Assembly (NCBI RefSeq): GCF_011089895.1
Contig: NZ_JAANAT010000006.1
Span: 124,001-188,000, forward strand
Source of the DNA: Mucilaginibacter inviolabilis
Lineage (GTDB): Bacteria; Bacteroidota; Bacteroidia; Sphingobacteriales; Sphingobacteriaceae
Reading direction: 5' to 3'
Length of the DNA stretch: 64,000 nucleotides
Numbering within the stretch: position 1 is the first letter of the stretch; every line of letters begins with the position of its first letter. The notes below the pieces were generated by a model, which saw only the letters and a list, made by a program, of their open reading frames with translations, had not been told where the DNA came from and made no database searches. Positions 61,435 through 64,000 of the stretch are shown piece after piece. The position numbers were made by a program, and so were the translations under genes.

Positions 61435-61525
61435 ATCGACATTTTCTTGCCGACATCAAACGCTTAAGCTATTGCATTAAATATCAACCATTTAATGTAT
61501 CTTCATATATCTTAAGCTTTTATCA

Positions 61526-62710
61526 ATGTCATTATTATCAGGAAGTAAACAACGTATCGAGTCTATTGATGTGCTGCGCGGTCTCATCATGCTCATTATG
61601 GCTATTGATCATGTACGCGATTTTTTTCACCTGAGTAGTGTGAACCCTACTGACATGGCCAACACTACACCGGCTTTGTTCTTCACCAGGTGGATAACCC
61701 ATTTCTGCGCGCCTACATTTGTTTTCCTGAGCGGCATATCGGCTAACCTGGCAGGTTCCAGGCGCAATCCGGGTGAGTTCTCCGCCTTTCTGATCAAGCG
61801 GGGCCTCTGGCTTACTTTTGTAGAAGTTGTGCTTATTACCCTGGCTATATCGGCCAATCCGTTTTATGACTTCATTATTTTACAGGTAATATGGGCAATA
61901 GGCATCAGTATGATCATCCTAGGGTTACTCAACCGCCTGCCGGTAAAAGTAATAGGGCTGATTGGTTTACTGCTGTTTTTTGGCCATAACTTGTTTGACT
62001 TGCCCGGCCTGTTCAATCCTTCCACAGATAATGCTGCTACTAAGCTATTGTTCACAGCAAGGGCCGCCATCATACCGCTAGGCAAATCGCACTTTATACT
62101 TTGCCTCTATGCCATACTCCCCTGGACCAGCGTTATGCTATTGGGTTATGCTTTTGGCGCGCTTTACCGTTCAGGCTATGATGCTGTACTCCGGCGCAGG
62201 CAGTTACGTTATGCCGGTTTAATTACACTGGGCATCTTTGTTATCCTGCGCGCCATCAATATTTATGGCGATCCCTCGCCATGGGCAGTACAGCGTAATG
62301 CGCTCTATACAGTAATGTCATTCCTGAACACCACCAAGTATCCCTGCTCTTTATTATATCTCTGCATGACGCTCGGCGTATCAATGTTGCTGCTCTCTTA
62401 CTTCGAGAAAATACAAAACAAGCTTACCGGTATATTTAATGTTTATGGTAAGGTGCCCTTTTTTTATTACGTACCGCATTTTTATATCATCAGGGTACTA
62501 AGCATCATTTTCTTTTTTGCCTGGGGATATACCAGTAAGGATATTGTTGCACCCCAATCATTTCTCTGGTTTCGCCCCAACAACTTTGGCTATGGTTTGC
62601 CGGTAGTTTACCTGATATGGTTGCTGGTTATCGCTTCGCTCTACTTCCCATGCAGATGGTTTGGCAAATACAAGCAAATCCATAAACAATGGTGGTTGAG
62701 TTATTTGTAA
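61526..62710 (+). CDS. DUF1624/HGSNAT-type membrane acyltransferase
   Basis: A 394-residue polytopic protein. RIESIDVLRGLIMLIMAIDH contains the DVLRG and AIDH(V) motifs of the heparan-alpha-glucosaminide N-acetyltransferase-like family, and HFCAPTFVFLSGISANL follows. About ten helices. It probably O- or N-acylates a sugar at the membrane. It follows the MBL gene by 91 bases. Confidence 0.85.
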   Translation: MSLLSGSKQRIESIDVLRGLIMLIMAIDHVRDFFHLSSVNPTDMANTTPALFFTRWITHFCAPTFVFLSGISANLAGSRRNPGEFSAFLIKRGLWLTFVEVVLITLAISANPFYDFIILQVIWAIGISMIILGLLNRLPVKVIGLIGLLLFFGHNLFDLPGLFNPSTDNAATKLLFTARAAIIPLGKSHFILCLYAILPWTSVMLLGYAFGALYRSGYDAVLRRRQLRYAGLITLGIFVILRAINIYGDPSPWAVQRNALYTVMSFLNTTKYPCSLLYLCMTLGVSMLLLSYFEKIQNKLTGIFNVYGKVPFFYYVPHFYIIRVLSIIFFFAWGYTSKDIVAPQSFLWFRPNNFGYGLPVVYLIWLLVIASLYFPCRWFGKYKQIHKQWWLSYL

Positions 62711-63016
62711 GCCGGAAGTCTTGCAGAGCCGACTCACCCGGTCTACGCTTCGCTGGACCACCCTCTCTTCGGCTTTGCCGCAAAGAGGGTAAGGAAAAGA
62801 TTTGTCATGCTGAACAGTTGAAGCACCTATTATTGAACTTTCAATCGTAAAATAGATCCTTCGTTCCTTAAGATGACAAAAAATATCCCCCCCTCTATGC
62901 GCAAAGCGGAGAGAGGGGTGACAAGCACAGCGATGTCGGGATGAGTCGATACCGAGCGTTTAATTTCCCCTTCTGCTAATCAAAAATTCCCCCCTCAGGG
63001 GGTTAGGGGGCTATAC
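62711..63016. other. Convergent spacer with three hairpin elements
   Basis: This 306-bp spacer holds ACCCTCTCTTCGGCTTTGCC / GCAAAGAGGGT (about 62760-62790), a TGTCATGCTGA palindrome (62801-62880), and CCCCTCTATGCG / GCGGAGAGAGGGG (about 62888-62917), then TTAGGGGG-type C/G runs. No gene is visible. Confidence 0.7.
62801..62880. repeat. TGTCATGCTGA-type palindrome
   Basis: The ends TTTGTCATGCTGAA and TTAAGATGACAAA are inverted; the core has AATAGATCCTTCGTTCC as in the 4834 element. Same family. Confidence 0.75.
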
Positions 63017-63904
63017 TCAATGCAACACTTTAGGCCGTTCCCTCCTTACCGGGGTTAAATAGTTATTATCCGTTAGCCAATCAGCCAGGCGCTGTGGCCA
63101 GGTATTGATGGATTGCAATTTGGAACGGTTGCCCATATTAAAACCATGGCTGCCCTGTGTATACAAATGTACCTCTACTGGTATCTTGGCCGCCCTGTAT
63201 GCGTTCAACAGTTTCACTACCGGTGTCGAGCAACAGGGATCATCATTAGCAGCCAGTAAAAAAGCCGGTGGCGCATCCGCAGGTAATTCATCGGGTATGT
63301 ATAACGGCCCAGGATATATCTGAATTACAAAATTTGGCCGGGCATTCAGCCGGTCTACCGGATCAGGAGCATTGGCATCTCCTTTACCCGGGCCATAAGC
63401 TACCATATCTACCACTTCGCCCCCAGCCGAAAAACCCATCATCCCGATCCTGTTAGTATCCAAACCGTACTCGGCGGCTTTGCTACGCACCAGTCGCATA
63501 GCACGGTAGCCATCCTGCTTGGCATGCACATCAATTTTATAAGGCGACAGGGTATCCCTGCCCAAGCGGTATTTCAGCACAAAAACAGTTACCCCCAGGT
63601 TGCTCAGATATTTACCAGGCTCAATCCCTTCGGCGGTATATACCAATAAACGGTGCCCACCACCCGGGCACACTACAATAGCCGCGCCGTTGGCCTTGCC
63701 CGCCGGTGGGGCAAAAACCGTAAGCGATGGATTATGAATATTTTTCACCCAATAATCTTTAGCCTGCTCTGGCTCGTTTCGCCGGTTCTCAAAACCCGGT
63801 GCACCTTTCGGCCAAAGCGGTATCACGATTGGTTTGTCCTGCGCCAGTATGGCTATAGGCAAAGCCAGCAGCAGGTACATGCAGATGGTTAATTTAGTTT
63901 GCAT
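63017..63904 (-). CDS. Exported alpha/beta hydrolase (esterase-like)
   Basis: A 295-residue secreted hydrolase (signal cut near AILAQ, residue 22). Oxyanion region VVCPGGGHRLL, nucleophile S159 in MMGFSAGGEV, acid D221/D222 in LAANDDPCCS and H253 in QGSHGFNMG. The family includes acetyl-xylan esterase-like (BD-FAE) enzymes. It probably deacylates carbohydrates. It is convergent with the DUF1624 gene. Confidence 0.85.
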   Translation of the reverse strand: MQTKLTICMYLLLALPIAILAQDKPIVIPLWPKGAPGFENRRNEPEQAKDYWVKNIHNPSLTVFAPPAGKANGAAIVVCPGGGHRLLVYTAEGIEPGKYLSNLGVTVFVLKYRLGRDTLSPYKIDVHAKQDGYRAMRLVRSKAAEYGLDTNRIGMMGFSAGGEVVDMVAYGPGKGDANAPDPVDRLNARPNFVIQIYPGPLYIPDELPADAPPAFLLAANDDPCCSTPVVKLLNAYRAAKIPVEVHLYTQGSHGFNMGNRSKLQSINTWPQRLADWLTDNNYLTPVRRERPKVLH

Positions 63905-63944
63905 GCTTAAATTTAGGGATTTTATTTAGTGTTTCTATGTTTAC

Positions 63945-63985
63945 TACCGTCACTCGGCTGAAGCCAAGCGACTGCGAGGTGGTTT
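63945..63985. repeat. GTCACTCGGCT repeat at the window edge
   Basis: CCGTCACTCGGCTGAAGCCAAGCGAC matches one arm of the 25731 element (CCGTCACTCGGCTGGAGCCGAGCGAC) with two differences. The rest is beyond the window. Confidence 0.65.
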
Positions 63986-64000
63986 TTCTTTCTTCCCGTC

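Overview
The window comes from a Bacteroidota chromosome, most likely Sphingobacteriaceae and close to Mucilaginibacter (genus is inference). The evidence is a SusC/SusD pair, Bacteroidota-type promoters (TTTG, about 19 nt, TAnnTTTG), lipoprotein signals, little Shine-Dalgarno use, and dispersed TGTCATCCTGAG-type intergenic palindromes. No tRNA, rRNA, CRISPR array, insertion sequence or prophage was found.

Layout. 1-4.8 kb: a membrane-anchored SRPBCC protein cut by the window edge, a luciferase-domain protein, a GNAT acetyltransferase, a lipoprotein, an M42 peptidase and a sugar nucleotidyltransferase. 5.0-6.9 kb: dnaK, with a possible sigma54-type promoter. 8.1-23.4 kb: the merged S10-spc-alpha ribosomal operon on the minus strand, rplC to rplQ, including secY, map, infA and rpoA. 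It starts from a perfect-consensus promoter directly at rplC; rpsJ is not upstream of it. 23.5-24.3 kb is gene-free and full of small hairpins. 24.3-42.8 kb: housekeeping and accessory genes, including a C45-type hydrolase, a DUF5077/DUF3472 lipoprotein, a fungal-type prephenate dehydrogenase, a Nudix hydrolase, a LiaF-like/PspC pair, an MlaE/MlaF transporter pair, a D-aminoacylase and a Gfo/Idh/MocA oxidoreductase.

42.8-58.7 kb is the most interesting block and reads as an organophosphate/phosphonate utilisation locus. On the minus strand are a PhnZ-like HD oxygenase, SusC, SusD and three exported phosphoester hydrolases (alkaline-phosphatase superfamily, glycerophosphodiesterase, calcineurin-type). 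On the plus strand are an XRE-cupin regulator, a phosphonatase-like HAD hydrolase, a DUF5690 transporter, a TIGR03364-type FAD oxidoreductase and a Tat-exported phosphocholine-type phospholipase C. The susC promoter and the promoter of the HAD-FAD operon share a 23-nt block with one mismatch, which suggests both arms are one regulon. My model is that phospholipids or phosphonolipids are cleaved outside or in the periplasm, the head groups are imported, and C-P bonds are broken by a hydrolytic route (FAD oxidase then phosphonatase-like enzyme) and an oxidative route (PhnZ-like). 58.8-64 kb holds a GT39-like glycosyltransferase, a metallo-beta-lactamase-fold protein, a DUF1624-type membrane acyltransferase and an alpha/beta hydrolase.

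A second theme is intergenic architecture. Many spacers are built from one short word (7-11 bp) repeated with variations and then inverted, with a different word at each locus. They occur between co-directional genes, even inside the ribosomal operon. Start and end points of repeats are by eye.
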